In this document: one piece after another, positions 25,747-35,516 of the stretch
How positions within the stretch are numbered: the first letter of the stretch is position 1
Layout: every line of letters begins with the position of its first letter
Assembly: GCA_019637645.1 (NCBI GenBank)
Contig: JAHBVH010000017.1
Coordinates: forward strand, 52,195-116,194
DNA: 64,000 nt
DNA from: Caldilineaceae bacterium
Lineage (GTDB): Bacteria > Chloroflexota > Anaerolineae > Caldilineales > Caldilineaceae
Direction of reading: 5' to 3'
Translations under genes and position numbers: made by a program
The notes under the pieces: model-generated
Database searches by the model: none
Told to the model about the DNA's origin: nothing
What the model saw: only the letters and a program-made list of their open reading frames with translations

Positions 25747-27561
25747 ATGAGACGAGCGATCATGCGGCAGCAAATAAGTGTTATTCTATTTTTGGCAGGA
25801 GTCTTGTGCCTAGGCGGTTGGTCGGTTGTGCGCGCCCAAGCTGGTACACCAGACGTTGTGGTTGATCCCATTGCCGTGGTTAGCGGCCAGGGTGCTGTGC
25901 TGCACCATGTGATGACACAGCAGCCGATTGCTGAATTGATCCCGGGTGCTTTGTTGACTGTATTGGCGCGCAGTGCAGATGGTCAATGGTGCTTTGTCCG
26001 TACCGAGGAGGGCGCAAGTGGCTGGGTGGCGGTAGCACAGCTATTGCTTGTTGAGATTGCCGATTTGCCGGTCATGACGCTGCCCACCCTCAATGCGGAT
26101 CTCCTGCGCGAGGATCTATTACCGATCACCGCGACCCAGAGCATCACCCAAATGATCGGCCTACAGCCCGTTCTCGTCGCCACTGCCCTGCCTGACGGTA
26201 CGACAGGCAACAGTGCCAGTGATGTGACTGCGTTGGTCGCATTACAAGGAAGCCGCCTGAACCTGCGGAGCGGTCCTGGGGTGGGGTACCCTGTAGTTGG
26301 TAAAGCCGAGAGTGGCAGTCGTTGGCTGGTCGTTGGGCGTACTGAGGCAACCGATTGGGTGCAGCTCCAAGCGGCCAATCAACTGGATCGTGCTTGGGCT
26401 GCCGTCACCTATCTCCAAGTGGCAGGTGATCTCGCTACCGTACCGACCATCACCGCTTTCCCACCACCGCCAACCCCGCTACCATCCACCCCTGGCCCGG
26501 CCACACCGACTGATCGCATTCTCATGCCAACCCCCGAAGTTGCCAATGTGTCTGCTAGTGCGGCCCCGGCGGGTGGCGTCTCCGGTCAAGCAGGCAAGAG
26601 TGGATTGGCTGGCATGCTCGTCTTCCAAGATCGAATTGGCGGCACGATCTATGCCTATGATCTCGGTCGTGACACGTTGCGCCCCCTGACCAACGGCATC
26701 GATCCCGCGATTAGCCCCGATGGGCGGCAAGTGGCCTTCACCCGTGACGGGGGTGGCAATGGCCTCTACGTGATCAATATTGATGGTACTGACGAGCGGC
26801 TCATCTACAATGAGCGGCCATTATTGCGCTCACCCAAATGGAGCCCCGATGGCGCGTGGATTGTCTTTAGCCGGGCCAACGGCTATGACGACTGCCGTGT
26901 AGTACGGGGCAGTGTCTGCCTGCCCGATGAGGCGATCCTGGAAGCGCTGCCGCCAGAGCTTCAATTCGATATGGAGATCAATAAACTGGTGCGCGGGATC
27001 CCCAACCAGCGTACCTACCATACCGTCCTTGCACGGATCAGCCCGGCGGGCAGTGATTATCGGGATATTCCTTCGCTCGATTATGCTGCCGCGCCCGACT
27101 GGAATGAGGCCGGCATTGTCTATCAATCCAATGCTGGCATTCAACGGACCGCCGACGAAGCCGAGGCGCGCAGCGTGGAGGTGGCGAACGATGCCTTGTT
27201 GGGCTATTTTCATGATCCGGTGTGGCAGCCAGGGGGTGGTCGTGTGGTCTTTCACCGCAAGCAAGGCAGCCATTGGCAGATCTATGGCGTCAATCCAGAT
27301 GGCTCTGGCTTGGTCGCGTTGACCCGGCCTGTAACCGCCTTGGTGGATGAATTACCTTCTAACGTCGCGCCAGCCTGGAGTCCCGACGGCCAGCACATTG
27401 TCTATCTCAGCAATCGTAATTCCATTGAGTCGGCTGGCGCTTGGCACTTCTGGGTGATGAACCCAGACGGCAGCGACCAACGCATGCTACCCATTGATGC
27501 CATTCTTGATTACAGCTTTTCCTCGGAGCAAATGGTGAGTTGGGGACCCGTGGCGCAGTAA
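25747..27561 (+). CDS. Exported SH3-domain and beta-propeller protein
   Basis: A 604-residue exported protein: signal peptide (ISVILFLAGVLCLGGWSVVRAQA), two bacterial SH3 (SH3b) domains, one near 45-105 and a clearer one near 165-225 (SRLNLRSGPGVGYPVVGKAESG), a Pro/Thr linker (PPPPTPLPSTPGPATPT) and a C-terminal TolB-like propeller with PD40 repeats (AISPDGRQVAFTRDG, KWSPDGAWIVFSR, AWSPDGQHIVYLS). SH3b domains often bind peptidoglycan; propellers mediate protein contact. It follows the MacA-like gene by 87 bases and may belong to that operon. The start could be ATG 25747 or the in-frame ATG 25762. Function unknown. Confidence 0.8.
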   Translation: MRRAIMRQQISVILFLAGVLCLGGWSVVRAQAGTPDVVVDPIAVVSGQGAVLHHVMTQQPIAELIPGALLTVLARSADGQWCFVRTEEGASGWVAVAQLLLVEIADLPVMTLPTLNADLLREDLLPITATQSITQMIGLQPVLVATALPDGTTGNSASDVTALVALQGSRLNLRSGPGVGYPVVGKAESGSRWLVVGRTEATDWVQLQAANQLDRAWAAVTYLQVAGDLATVPTITAFPPPPTPLPSTPGPATPTDRILMPTPEVANVSASAAPAGGVSGQAGKSGLAGMLVFQDRIGGTIYAYDLGRDTLRPLTNGIDPAISPDGRQVAFTRDGGGNGLYVINIDGTDERLIYNERPLLRSPKWSPDGAWIVFSRANGYDDCRVVRGSVCLPDEAILEALPPELQFDMEINKLVRGIPNQRTYHTVLARISPAGSDYRDIPSLDYAAAPDWNEAGIVYQSNAGIQRTADEAEARSVEVANDALLGYFHDPVWQPGGGRVVFHRKQGSHWQIYGVNPDGSGLVALTRPVTALVDELPSNVAPAWSPDGQHIVYLSNRNSIESAGAWHFWVMNPDGSDQRMLPIDAILDYSFSSEQMVSWGPVAQ

Positions 27562-27573
27562 GCTGGCGAGAAA

Positions 27574-27627
27574 CGAGGACGCGGATAAAAATAAATCCGC
27601 GTACATCCGCGTCTATCCGCGTCCTCG
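27574..27627 (+). terminator. Palindrome with tandem ATCCGCGT repeats
   Basis: Outer stem CGAGGACGCGGATA/TATCCGCGTCCTCG; the 3' half is built of three tandem units ATCCGCGT plus two variable bases (27595-27624). It lies between converging genes and probably ends transcription, though the T tract is weak. Confidence 0.5.
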
Positions 27628-27664
27628 CGCTTTGATCGTTGGCGGAACCGCTAGCACGGTGCTG

Positions 27665-28417
27665 TCACGATGAATCACGTTGGTCGGGCAGGGCACGCGC
27701 CAGCCTGCGTAAAATAGCCATGACCAATGCTGCCTCCTCTGGTGTAAGCCGCGCTTTATAGAGCATCTGTCGCACTTTCCGCATCACCGCACGTTGGTTA
27801 ACCTTGAAAAAACCGATCCGCGTGAGCACTTCTTCGCCTATGGTCAAGAGGTGGGTTAACGCGGCTTGTGTGGCAAGGGGCGGTTCACCTTCGCCAATGG
27901 GTTGGGCGGCTAGCAGCGCCATCCGCACCTCGTAGAGCAGCAGCAAGACAGACTGCGCTAGATTCAAGGCCGGATAATCAGCATCGGTTGGCAAGGTCAC
28001 CAACAGATGGCAGCGATCTAGCGCCGCGTTGTCAAGACCATCGTCCTCCTGGCCGAAAAGCAGAACTACCTTCCCCTGGTGTGCTTGTTGGGCGACCACT
28101 TGTGCTGCTTGGCGTACCGCCTGGGTTTGGGGCCGGGCGCGATGTTGGATGGCCGCCGTGCCAATCACATAGCTGGCATCGGCCAAAGCTTCGTCCAACG
28201 TGGGGTAGATCTGAATACGATCGACCAACGCTTCACAATGATGGGCCACCCGCAAAATGGTTGCTCGCTCGAAGGGTTCTGGCTGGACTAACCGCAGATC
28301 GGCCATGCCCATATTGCGCATGGCGCGTACCACCGCGCCAATATTATGCGCATCTTGAGGCCGATGGAGAACGATGGCGACCTTCTGGAATAAGGCCGTA
28401 TGTGGGTAATCAACCAC
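27665..28417 (-). CDS. SpoU/TrmH-family RNA 2'-O-methyltransferase, TrmJ-like
   Basis: A 250-residue SPOUT methyltransferase with the trefoil-knot AdoMet site. Motif 1 is LHRPQDAHNIGAVVRAMRNMG, given here by its ends LHRPQDAHNIG and RAMRNMG; motif 2 is LLFGQEDDGLDN; motif 3 is YPALNLAQSVLLLLYEV. These match TrmJ, which methylates position 32 of several tRNAs, including a C-terminal helical extension. TrmH or an rRNA methylase cannot be excluded. I prefer GTG 28415-28417 because AGGAG sits five bases upstream; a GTG two codons earlier would overlap it. Confidence 0.8.
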   Translation of the reverse strand: MVDYPHTALFQKVAIVLHRPQDAHNIGAVVRAMRNMGMADLRLVQPEPFERATILRVAHHCEALVDRIQIYPTLDEALADASYVIGTAAIQHRARPQTQAVRQAAQVVAQQAHQGKVVLLFGQEDDGLDNAALDRCHLLVTLPTDADYPALNLAQSVLLLLYEVRMALLAAQPIGEGEPPLATQAALTHLLTIGEEVLTRIGFFKVNQRAVMRKVRQMLYKARLTPEEAALVMAILRRLARALPDQRDSS

Positions 28418-28423
28418 AGTCAC

Positions 28424-29088
28424 TCCTGCGTCGGCAATGCGTGGCTACCACACCGCTGGCAACTCTCCTGTGTGTTTTGTCCAAAGTAATACCTCTTATG
28501 CTGTATCATAAATAAAATTATAATAATATAAATAAAGTAGTGTGTGTGATATTAGGTGGATGGGGAGGCCCGTCTTTTGGTGTAAAAATAAAGATTGCGT
28601 CTGTTGTCGTGTTCCTGACGATTGCTGACTAATTTAGCGTACGCACTCCTTAGCCACCTTGGTGGAAGCCTGCGTTTGCTCATCAAAAAGTGGTAGATTT
28701 TGTCAGGAAGCGCTGGGCTGGTCTGGAACAAGAAGGATCATTTTTTACGTTAGCCTATCAACCGGTTAATGCTCTACAAGGGGGCGTTAGGGCTGGCACA
28801 CCAATGACCAAAACGGGAAGAAAATAGGCCATCGGTACTATTGCAATTGAAGCAAAAATCTGAGAAAGTAGTAATCGGAGAAATGATTATCCGCATGAAT
28901 AAGGTGTTCATCCGCCAAATGTAGAAGTTGGAACCGGTTTTAGGTCAGTAATAAGGTTGCCACTACTACAGTAGATGGATGAGCCCATAGTTGTCGTAAC
29001 ACTTTTGCTGCCGATAAATGGGAACCTGCACAGAATACAATTGGTTGCCAAAAGGAAACGGCCCAACGATTACGAGGAGTACTGAGTT
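28424..29088. other. 665-base intergenic region upstream of the response regulator
   Basis: Low-complexity AT-rich stretch at 28500-28550 (many ATAAATA units) and otherwise unstructured sequence. No open frame, tRNA or strong hairpin seen; the regulator's promoter is not obvious. Confidence 0.5.
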
Positions 29089-29766
29089 ATGCCTGTGATT
29101 CAAGTCGTCTTGGTCGATGACCATGAATTAATGCGCCAAGGTCTACGTGCTATTCTTGAGCAAGAAGAAGGGATTCGCGTCATTGGGGAAGCTGGAAGTG
29201 GCGAATTCTTCTTGCAGCAAGTCCAAAAAGGGCTACGGCCAGACGTTGTCTTAATGGATCTCCAGATGAAGGGGATTTCTGGTGTAGAAGCAACCAAGCG
29301 CCTGAAGCAACTGCTGCCGCGCATTCAAGTGATTGGCCTTTCCGCGCAAGAAGAGGAGCATGCTGCCTTGGCCATGCGTCGTGCCGGGGCCTTTGGCTAC
29401 GTCATTAAGGCGGCCCCTGTGACTGATTTGGTCAAAGTAGTGCGGGCTGCCTATACCGTTAGTAGTAATGCCCACAATGCGATGAGCGATGAAGTCAAAA
29501 ATCGTACCTCACGGTCGGCCCGCCGAACCCGCAAGCATCGTATGCCGCATAATCTAACCCGCCGCGAACTCGATGTCGTACGAACGTTGATGCAGGGTTG
29601 CAGCAATAAGGAAATTGCCCGCCAACTTGTGATTTCAGAGCGCACAGTACAGACTCACCTGAGCAATATCTTTGCCAAAATGCAGGTAACCAGCCGTACG
29701 GAGGTTGTCCTCGCTGCGATTAACAATGGGTGGTTGCCTGCCACCGCCGAGATGGCTGTGGCCTAA
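29089..29766 (+). CDS. NarL/FixJ-family response regulator
   Basis: A 225-residue two-domain regulator. The receiver domain (1-125) has the acidic pair LVDDHE, the phosphoacceptor Asp57 in VLMDLQM, the switch Ser in VIGLSAQ and Lys in GYVIKAAP. The C-terminal LuxR-type helix-turn-helix (155-215) reads LTRRELDVVRTLMQGCSNKEIA then SERTVQTHLSNIFAKM. It should bind DNA as a dimer once phosphorylated. No histidine kinase is adjacent, so it is an orphan. GAGGAG lies ten bases before the ATG. A strong hairpin follows (29873-29902). Confidence 0.92.
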   Translation: MPVIQVVLVDDHELMRQGLRAILEQEEGIRVIGEAGSGEFFLQQVQKGLRPDVVLMDLQMKGISGVEATKRLKQLLPRIQVIGLSAQEEEHAALAMRRAGAFGYVIKAAPVTDLVKVVRAAYTVSSNAHNAMSDEVKNRTSRSARRTRKHRMPHNLTRRELDVVRTLMQGCSNKEIARQLVISERTVQTHLSNIFAKMQVTSRTEVVLAAINNGWLPATAEMAVA

Positions 29767-29872
29767 GCTCGGTTTGCTTTGACGTAGTCTACCACCGGCG
29801 GTTTTTTCTCCCATGTCTTCCATTCTTTATTTCTCTTCGATCTCCTTATGACCGTTGGCACCTTCGCAATAA

Positions 29873-29902
29873 AAACGCCAACCTGATTTCAGGTTGGCGT
29901 TT
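29873..29902. terminator. Bidirectional terminator between regulator and sucD
   Basis: Perfect 13-bp stem AAACGCCAACCTG/CAGGTTGGCGTTT with a four-base loop, flanked by an A run on the left and T residues on the right, so it can act on both converging genes. Confidence 0.85.
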
Positions 29903-29919
29903 ATCGTTCTAGTCAAGGA

Positions 29920-30795
29920 TTACTTGCTGATATTGTTTGCTACAATCTCGGCAATCTCATCGGGGTGACGTGCAACCTGCGCGCCCGCGGCTTTGAGCAT
30001 GGCCATCTTTTCGGCTGCCGTACCCTCGCCACCGGAGATAATCGCCCCGGCGTGGCCCATGCGGCGGCCTGGCGGTGCTGTTTGGCCGGCAATGAAGGCT
30101 GTCACCGGTTTGGTCATGTGATCAGCAATAAAGGCCGCGGCCTTTTGCTCATCAGTGCCACCGATTTCACCGATGAGAATGACTTGCTCGGTGGCGGGAT
30201 CGGCCTCAAACATTTGCAGCACGTCCGTAAAGGTCGTGCCAATAATAGGGTCGCCACCAATCCCGATCGCCGTGCTTTGGCCGATGCCGCGGGCGGTCAG
30301 CGCATAGACCACTTCGTAGGTCAAAGTGCCGGAGCGACTGACAATCCCAACATTACCAGGCGTGTGAATATGCCCAGCCATAATGCCAACTTTGGCTTCA
30401 CCGGGTGTGATCAAGCCTGGGCAGTTGGGGCCAATCAGCCGGGCGTTGGTCGTGTCGATATAGGCACGTACCTTGACCATATCCAGTGCCGGGATATTTT
30501 CAGTAATACAGACAATAAGCTCAATCCCCGCATCAGCCGCTTCAATAATCGCATCGGGCGCAGTCGATTCTGGCACAATGATAAAGCTAGTATTCGCACC
30601 CGTTGCCACGACTGCATCTTTGACAGTATCAAAGATGGGCACATTGCGGGTGGCCCATTCGCCCCCCTTGCCGGGCCGCACACCGGCCACGACTTGGGTG
30701 CCATAATCGAGCATTTGCTCGGTGTGAAAGATGCCCTGACGGCCGGTAATGCCTTGCACCACTACTCGTGTATTCTTATCGACCAGGATACTCAT
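29920..30795 (-). CDS. sucD: Succinyl-CoA synthetase alpha subunit
   Basis: A 291-residue alpha subunit of succinate-CoA ligase, the substrate-level phosphorylation step of the TCA cycle. Visible are the CoA-binding Rossmann start [47 protein letters not shown] and the phosphohistidine loop [18 protein letters not shown], whose His accepts phosphate. Length matches family. Its ATG overlaps the stop of sucC (ATGA, 30792-30795), giving translational coupling. Confidence 0.97.
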   Translation of the reverse strand: MSILVDKNTRVVVQGITGRQGIFHTEQMLDYGTQVVAGVRPGKGGEWATRNVPIFDTVKDAVVATGANTSFIIVPESTAPDAIIEAADAGIELIVCITENIPALDMVKVRAYIDTTNARLIGPNCPGLITPGEAKVGIMAGHIHTPGNVGIVSRSGTLTYEVVYALTARGIGQSTAIGIGGDPIIGTTFTDVLQMFEADPATEQVILIGEIGGTDEQKAAAFIADHMTKPVTAFIAGQTAPPGRRMGHAGAIISGGEGTAAEKMAMLKAAGAQVARHPDEIAEIVANNISK

Positions 30796-31934
30796 GCCTT
30801 GCCTCCTTGGGCCGCGGCGACTGCTTTCTGCGCAGCATCAGCCAGGCTGGTTGCAGTAATCATATTGGCTTCGGCCAGCAAACGCCGACCTTCTTCTTCA
30901 TTTGTGCCGACCAAGCGTACAACAAAGGGGACCTTGACATCGAGCGAGTTGATGGCCGCTAAGACGCCACGCGCCACTTCATCGCAGCGGGTGATCCCAC
31001 CAAAAATATTGATGAGAACGGCTTTGACACGGGGATCGCGGAGGATTACCCGCAAGGCTGCGGCTACTTTCTCGGCAGAAGCGCCACCACCTACATCCAA
31101 GAAGTTGGCTGGGCTACCACCGTAGAATTTGACAATGTCCATGGTAGCCATTGCCAACCCGGCTCCATTTACCATACAACCGATTTCGCCATCTAAGTTG
31201 ATGTAGTTCAACCCATGCTCACGTGCTTGGCGTTCGGAGGCATCTTCGGCGTCCTCATCGCGCATCCCACCAAGATCAGCATGGCGGAATAGTGCGCTGT
31301 CGTCAATGACCATTTTGCCATCTAGGGCAATCAAACGATTGTCGCCTGTAATCACCAAGGGATTAATTTCAGCGAGGCTAGCATCACTTTCCACATAGGC
31401 TTGGTAGAGGCTGCGCGCGATTTTAATAAAAGCACTAAGATGTTCTTTCGGCAGCCCAATGCCATCGGCTAATTCAAGGGCTTGATAGTCCCGCAGGCCC
31501 AAAAAAGGATGTACGGCGACTTTAATAATTTTTTCTGGTGTATGTTTTGCAACTTCTTCGATTTCAACGCCACCTTCACTGCTCGCCATGAGCACGACGC
31601 GCCGTTGCGCCCGGTCGAGGACCGCGCCCAAGTAGATTTCGGTAGCGATGTTGGCGGCTTCGTCCACCAATACTTTTTTGACGGTCAGCCCTTTAATATC
31701 CATGCCTAAGATCTGATTGGCGAGCGTTTCGGCATCGTCTACGCTTTTTGCCACTTTAATCCCGCCGGCCTTGCCACGACCACCAACCAATACCTGGCTT
31801 TTGATGACAACAGGTGTACCTAAGCTTTCGGCGATGGCCCGCGCTTCGGCGGCTGTTGTCGCGACTTCGCCCTTTGGAATGGGAATTCCATAGTTGGCAA
31901 AGATGCGTTTTGATTGATATTCATGCAGATTCAA
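30792..31934 (-). CDS. sucC: Succinyl-CoA synthetase beta subunit
   Basis: A 380-residue beta subunit with an ATP-grasp nucleotide domain. It begins [21 protein letters not shown], given in parts as [15 protein letters not shown] and IPIPKG, and has the family blocks [35 protein letters not shown] and [13 protein letters not shown]. It binds succinate at the interface with the alpha subunit. Translation starts at TTG 31932-31934 behind AAGGAGG (31945-31951), an example of the TTG starts frequent here. The promoter is at 31979-32007. Confidence 0.97.
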   Translation of the reverse strand: MNLHEYQSKRIFANYGIPIPKGEVATTAAEARAIAESLGTPVVIKSQVLVGGRGKAGGIKVAKSVDDAETLANQILGMDIKGLTVKKVLVDEAANIATEIYLGAVLDRAQRRVVLMASSEGGVEIEEVAKHTPEKIIKVAVHPFLGLRDYQALELADGIGLPKEHLSAFIKIARSLYQAYVESDASLAEINPLVITGDNRLIALDGKMVIDDSALFRHADLGGMRDEDAEDASERQAREHGLNYINLDGEIGCMVNGAGLAMATMDIVKFYGGSPANFLDVGGGASAEKVAAALRVILRDPRVKAVLINIFGGITRCDEVARGVLAAINSLDVKVPFVVRLVGTNEEEGRRLLAEANMITATSLADAAQKAVAAAQGGKA

Positions 31935-31978
31935 GCTACTGCCTCCTTGGAAAATGAGAGTTTGACTACTTACTGTTG

Positions 31979-32007
31979 ATTATAGATCTTGCGGCGGTAA
32001 GCAACAA
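31979..32007 (-). promoter_or_regulatory. Promoter of sucCD
   Basis: TTGTTG (32002-32007), 17 bases, perfect TATAAT (31979-31984) on the minus strand, about 45 bases before the TTG start. Confidence 0.65.
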
Positions 32008-32043
32008 ATCCTGGCATTTGTCAATCCATTCATGTCCATTGTT

Positions 32044-32072
32044 TTCCGCATTTCTGCAATCCAGCGTATAAT
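32044..32072 (+). promoter_or_regulatory. Promoter for the Nudix-epimerase pair
   Basis: TTCCGC (32044-32049), 17 bases, perfect TATAAT (32067-32072). Divergent from the sucCD promoter. Confidence 0.45.
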
Positions 32073-32136
32073 GGCCTGTTGTAAGTAGCATTGATCGCTG
32101 GTGCAAGGTGCGTCAGCTAGGGGGATGGAAAGTGCG

Positions 32137-32679
32137 ATGAAGTCTGGACACTATTGCTATTGTCCCTATTGTGCAACTGCTTTGGAACAGCGGGAGAGTT
32201 ACGGCCAAATACGGCCAGTCTGCCCGCAGTGTCACTTTGTGCAATTCCAAGATCCCAAAGTCGCGGTGATTGGGTTGGTGACCCATCAACAGCAAGTATT
32301 ATTGATTCGGCGGTCGGTCGATCCAGGGAAAGGATTGTGGGCGCTGCCGGGTGGGTATATGGATGCTGGTGAGATGCCCGAAGCGGCCCTGCAACGCGAG
32401 CTCTTGGAAGAAGTGGGTTTGCCCGTACAGATTGATACACTGTTGACCATCTTTCCCATGGTAGGCGTTGCCGGTCGTACCCAAGGCATTGTATTGGCCT
32501 ATCATGCTGTCCCTGCTGCGGCCACCCAGACGACTTTGCGCTGTGATGATGATGCCTGTGAGGCTGGCTGGTTTAGCGCTGCTACGCTACCCAAGGAGCT
32601 AGCTTTTGAATCGACCCATACGTTGCTGGCCCAGTGGGGCGCACAACCGCGCAATGGGTTAGCTGCTGCGCGTGATTGA
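32137..32679 (+). CDS. Zinc-ribbon Nudix hydrolase
   Basis: A 180-residue protein with an N-terminal zinc ribbon (CPYCATAL...CPQCHF, two CxxC pairs) and a Nudix domain whose box GGYMDAGEMPEAALQRELLE then EVG is complete. This architecture matches NADH pyrophosphatase-like and ADP-ribose or GDP-sugar-type Nudix enzymes. ATG 32137 has GGAAAG upstream; an in-frame ATG at 32125 lies too close to its purine-rich site, and a GTG at 32101 is less likely. It is 23 bases upstream of the epimerase gene. Confidence 0.85.
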   Translation: MKSGHYCYCPYCATALEQRESYGQIRPVCPQCHFVQFQDPKVAVIGLVTHQQQVLLIRRSVDPGKGLWALPGGYMDAGEMPEAALQRELLEEVGLPVQIDTLLTIFPMVGVAGRTQGIVLAYHAVPAAATQTTLRCDDDACEAGWFSAATLPKELAFESTHTLLAQWGAQPRNGLAAARD

Positions 32680-32702
32680 TCGCCAATAGATAGGAGTGAG
32701 GC

Positions 32703-33803
32703 GTGCAAGTATCGAATCCTTCCGCCGTGACGCAGGCCACCCTTGGCGCCACGGCTACAGAAGCGGCCAAGACTTATCTGGTTACAGGGGGCGCTGGCTT
32801 TTTAGGCATTAATTTGGTCCGCTATTTGTTGGCGCGGGGCCACCGCGTCGTCTCGCTAGATTTAGCGGAATTTACCTATCCTGAGCGCCCGCAGATTACC
32901 GAGCTGATTGGGGATATTCGCAACCCAGCGGATCTCCAGCGCGCCATGGCTGGCGTCGATTGTGTGATCCATACCGCTGCTGCCTTGCCGTTATATAGCC
33001 CCGCCGATATTTATTCGACCGATATTGACGGCATTCGCAATGTATTGGCGGCCGCCTATCACGCGGGTGTCGAGCGAGTTGTTCATATCTCATCGACGGC
33101 TGTCTATGGGATCCCCGATCATCATCCCCTGGTCGAAACCGATCGATTGGACGGGGTCGGTCCCTATGGCGAGGCCAAGGTTGCGGCCGAAGCCATTTGT
33201 CAGGAATATCGTGACAAGGGAATGTGTATTCCGATCATTCGCCCCAAATCGTTTGTGGGACCGGAGCGGCTGGGCATTTTTGCGCTGCTCTATGATTGGG
33301 CCAAAGATGGCAAAAACTTTCCGGTGCCCGGGCGTGGCAACAATCGCTACCAGTTGTTGGATGTCGAAGATCTCTGCGCTGCGATCTATCTGGTGGCAAC
33401 GGGCGAGCGCATGGTCGTCAATGATGTCTTTAATATTGGGGCCAAAGAATTTACCACGCTCAAAGCCGATTTTCAGGCCGTGCTCGACGCGGCTGGCTTT
33501 GGCAAACGAATTATTTCGATCCCCATCGCGCCCATGATCTGGGCTTTACAAATTTTAGAAAAACTAAAGCTCTCGCCCGTGTACAAGTGGGCCTATGGCA
33601 CCATCACCGAAGATTCGTTTGTGTCGATTGAAAAGGCGGAACGTCTCTTGGGCTTTCAGCCCAAATATTCCAACCAAGATGCCCTGATCCGCAACTATCG
33701 GTGGTACCTTGACCATTTACATGAATTTGAAGGGCAGTCGGGCGTTTCCCATCGTGTTCCTTGGCGGCAAGGCGCCCTTTCGGTAGCAAAGTTGTTCTTT
33801 TAA
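32703..33803 (+). CDS. NAD-dependent epimerase/dehydratase (extended SDR)
   Basis: A 366-residue extended short-chain dehydrogenase. The Rossmann motif is [16 protein letters not shown] (near 24-39), the catalytic Tyr and Lys are in [11 protein letters not shown], and the Ser/Thr of the triad is in [16 protein letters not shown] at the C-terminus is typical of nucleotide-sugar epimerases and related sterol or hopanoid-type dehydrogenases. The substrate is not obvious. GTG 32703 has AGGAG and GAGG upstream. The first 22 residues are a non-conserved extension, so the start is less certain. Confidence 0.85.
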   Translation: MQVSNPSAVTQATLGATATEAAKTYLVTGGAGFLGINLVRYLLARGHRVVSLDLAEFTYPERPQITELIGDIRNPADLQRAMAGVDCVIHTAAALPLYSPADIYSTDIDGIRNVLAAAYHAGVERVVHISSTAVYGIPDHHPLVETDRLDGVGPYGEAKVAAEAICQEYRDKGMCIPIIRPKSFVGPERLGIFALLYDWAKDGKNFPVPGRGNNRYQLLDVEDLCAAIYLVATGERMVVNDVFNIGAKEFTTLKADFQAVLDAAGFGKRIISIPIAPMIWALQILEKLKLSPVYKWAYGTITEDSFVSIEKAERLLGFQPKYSNQDALIRNYRWYLDHLHEFEGQSGVSHRVPWRQGALSVAKLFF

Positions 33804-33827
33804 AATAATCGAGATGAAACGAAAATT

Positions 33828-34928
33828 ATGGCACTAGGAATCGGCATTGTGGGGCTACCGAATGTAGGAAAGAGCACCACCTTTAATGCCTTAACAAAAA
33901 CACAAAATGCCGAAGCGGCAAATTATCCTTTTTGCACGATCGAGCCCAACAAGGCCATTGTCCCTTTGCCCGATGAACGGGTGGATAAGCTGGTTACGTT
34001 GGTGAAGCCTGAACGGGTTGTCAATGCCACCGTCGAGTTTTTTGATATCGCAGGGTTGGTAAAAGGCGCGAGCAAAGGCGAAGGGCTTGGCAATCAATTT
34101 CTCGCCAATATCCGCGAAACGGCGGCCATTGTCCATGTAGTGCGCTGTTTTGACGATGAGAATGTGATCCATGTCGCGTCCAAGGTTGATCCGCGCGACG
34201 ATATTGAAGTGATCAACACTGAGTTAATGTTGGCGGATCTCCAGCAGTTAGAAAATAAAATCGAAAAGCTGACACGCCAAGTCAAAGGCGATAAGAAGCT
34301 ACAGCCGGTGATGGATGCTGCGCTTGCGCTCAAGGCGCTGCTGGAAACCGGCAAGCCAGTAACCGCCTATCCAGATCGAAACAGTGAAGCCTACCAGACG
34401 CTTAATAATGAAATGCGCTTTCTGACCGGCAAAACGGTGATTTACGCGGCCAATGTCAATGAAGAGCATCTGGTCGATGATAACGAATATGTCCAGGCTG
34501 TGCGCGAGCTAGCCGCCGAGCAGAATGCAGAAGTGGTTAAGTTGTGCGCCAAGTTGGAAGAAGAGATGGCGGGGCTGACCGATGAAGAGCGCCACGAATT
34601 TTTGGCCTCGCTTGGTGTCCAAGAGACGGGATTGGATCAGGTTATTCGCAAGGGCTTTGACGCGCTGAACTTGATCAACTATTTTACGGCTGGCGTCAAA
34701 GAGGTACGGGCGTGGACCATTGGCAAAGGCTGGAAAGCCCCCCAAGCGGCTGGGGTGATTCATACCGATTTTGAGCGCGGTTTTATCCGCGCCGAAGTGA
34801 TTCCCTATGCGGACTATATCCGCTTGGGCAGTGAATCGGCGGCCAAAGCCGCGGGGGTCATGCGAGTCGAAGGCAAGGAATACATTGTGCAAGATGGCGA
34901 CATTATGCACTTCCGCTTTAATGTCTAA
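33828..34928 (+). CDS. ychF: Redox-regulated ATPase YchF (Obg-like)
   Basis: A 366-residue YchF/OLA1 protein, a universally conserved ribosome-associated P-loop ATPase of the Obg group. Signatures are [19 protein letters not shown], with the N-T-x-N-x-F phase [29 protein letters not shown], a coiled-coil insert (near 130-200) and a C-terminal TGS domain ending [13 protein letters not shown]. The G4 motif reads YAANVNEE in place of NKxD, as expected for ATP preference. Ends in a strong palindromic terminator. Confidence 0.97.
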   Translation: MALGIGIVGLPNVGKSTTFNALTKTQNAEAANYPFCTIEPNKAIVPLPDERVDKLVTLVKPERVVNATVEFFDIAGLVKGASKGEGLGNQFLANIRETAAIVHVVRCFDDENVIHVASKVDPRDDIEVINTELMLADLQQLENKIEKLTRQVKGDKKLQPVMDAALALKALLETGKPVTAYPDRNSEAYQTLNNEMRFLTGKTVIYAANVNEEHLVDDNEYVQAVRELAAEQNAEVVKLCAKLEEEMAGLTDEERHEFLASLGVQETGLDQVIRKGFDALNLINYFTAGVKEVRAWTIGKGWKAPQAAGVIHTDFERGFIRAEVIPYADYIRLGSESAAKAAGVMRVEGKEYIVQDGDIMHFRFNV

Positions 34929-34940
34929 GCTTGGTTGCTA

Positions 34941-34993
34941 GGCCCACGCCACTCTTGACCAGTTTTCAAAACTGGTCAAGAGTGGCGTGGGCC
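34941..34993 (+). terminator. Family A palindrome acting as ychF terminator
   Basis: Perfect 26-bp inverted repeat with one central C; inner core TTGACCAGTTTT/AAAACTGGTCAA, outer arm GGCCCACGCCACTC. Followed by CTACCTTTTCCC. The longest perfect palindrome found in the window. Confidence 0.8.
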
Positions 34994-35033
34994 TCTACCT
35001 TTTCCCTGAAGCTGTTTTTCGTCACGAGAGATC

Positions 35034-35516
35034 ATGCCACGGTTGACTGTTCGGCCTGTTACGGCGCAAAATTGGCTCACGGCGCTGACCTTGGATGTCC
35101 ACGACTCACAGCGGCATTTCACGGCATCCGTCGAGCGCTCCTTAGCGCGGGCCTATATCCAACCCTATCACTACAACTATGATCCCCACGCGATCTATGT
35201 GGGCAGCACCATGGTCGGCTTTTATTGTTTTGTCTACCGGCCCAGCGATCTGAGCCATTGTGTGCTCAATGGCTTTTTTATCGATCAGCGCTACCAGCAG
35301 CGGGGCTATGGCCGTGCCTTTCTCGAACACTTTCTCGCCCAGTTGCGTCGCCAATCCCCGCCTTACGCCGAACTCCTGTTGACCGTTCACCCAGAAAACG
35401 AAGTGGCGTTCTCTCTCTATCGTGCCTTTGGCTTTGTCAAAACTGGGCGGATGATCGAAGCTGAGGATGAGATGTGTCTGCCGTTGGGGGAAGCGCGCGC
35501 CAGCCGATTGACCTAA
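35034..35516 (+). CDS. GNAT-family N-acetyltransferase
   Basis: A 160-residue GCN5-related acetyltransferase. The acetyl-CoA loop is visible as FFIDQRYQQRGYGRAFLEHFL (core QxxGxG/A) and the late block LTVHPENEVAFSLYRAFGFVKTGRM is standard. It starts at ATG 35034 with GAGAG upstream. Substrate unknown. Its stop TAA overlaps the complementary stop of the converging DUF2237 gene (35513-35516). Confidence 0.85.
   Translation: MPRLTVRPVTAQNWLTALTLDVHDSQRHFTASVERSLARAYIQPYHYNYDPHAIYVGSTMVGFYCFVYRPSDLSHCVLNGFFIDQRYQQRGYGRAFLEHFLAQLRRQSPPYAELLLTVHPENEVAFSLYRAFGFVKTGRMIEAEDEMCLPLGEARASRLT

Noticed and set aside
28424..29088. Possible gene in the gap before the response regulator
   Set aside because: All frames are broken by stops and the sequence is AT-rich and low in complexity.
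34931..35182. 83-residue frame across the ychF terminator
   Set aside because: It includes a perfect 26-bp palindrome and overlaps the acetyltransferase in another frame.
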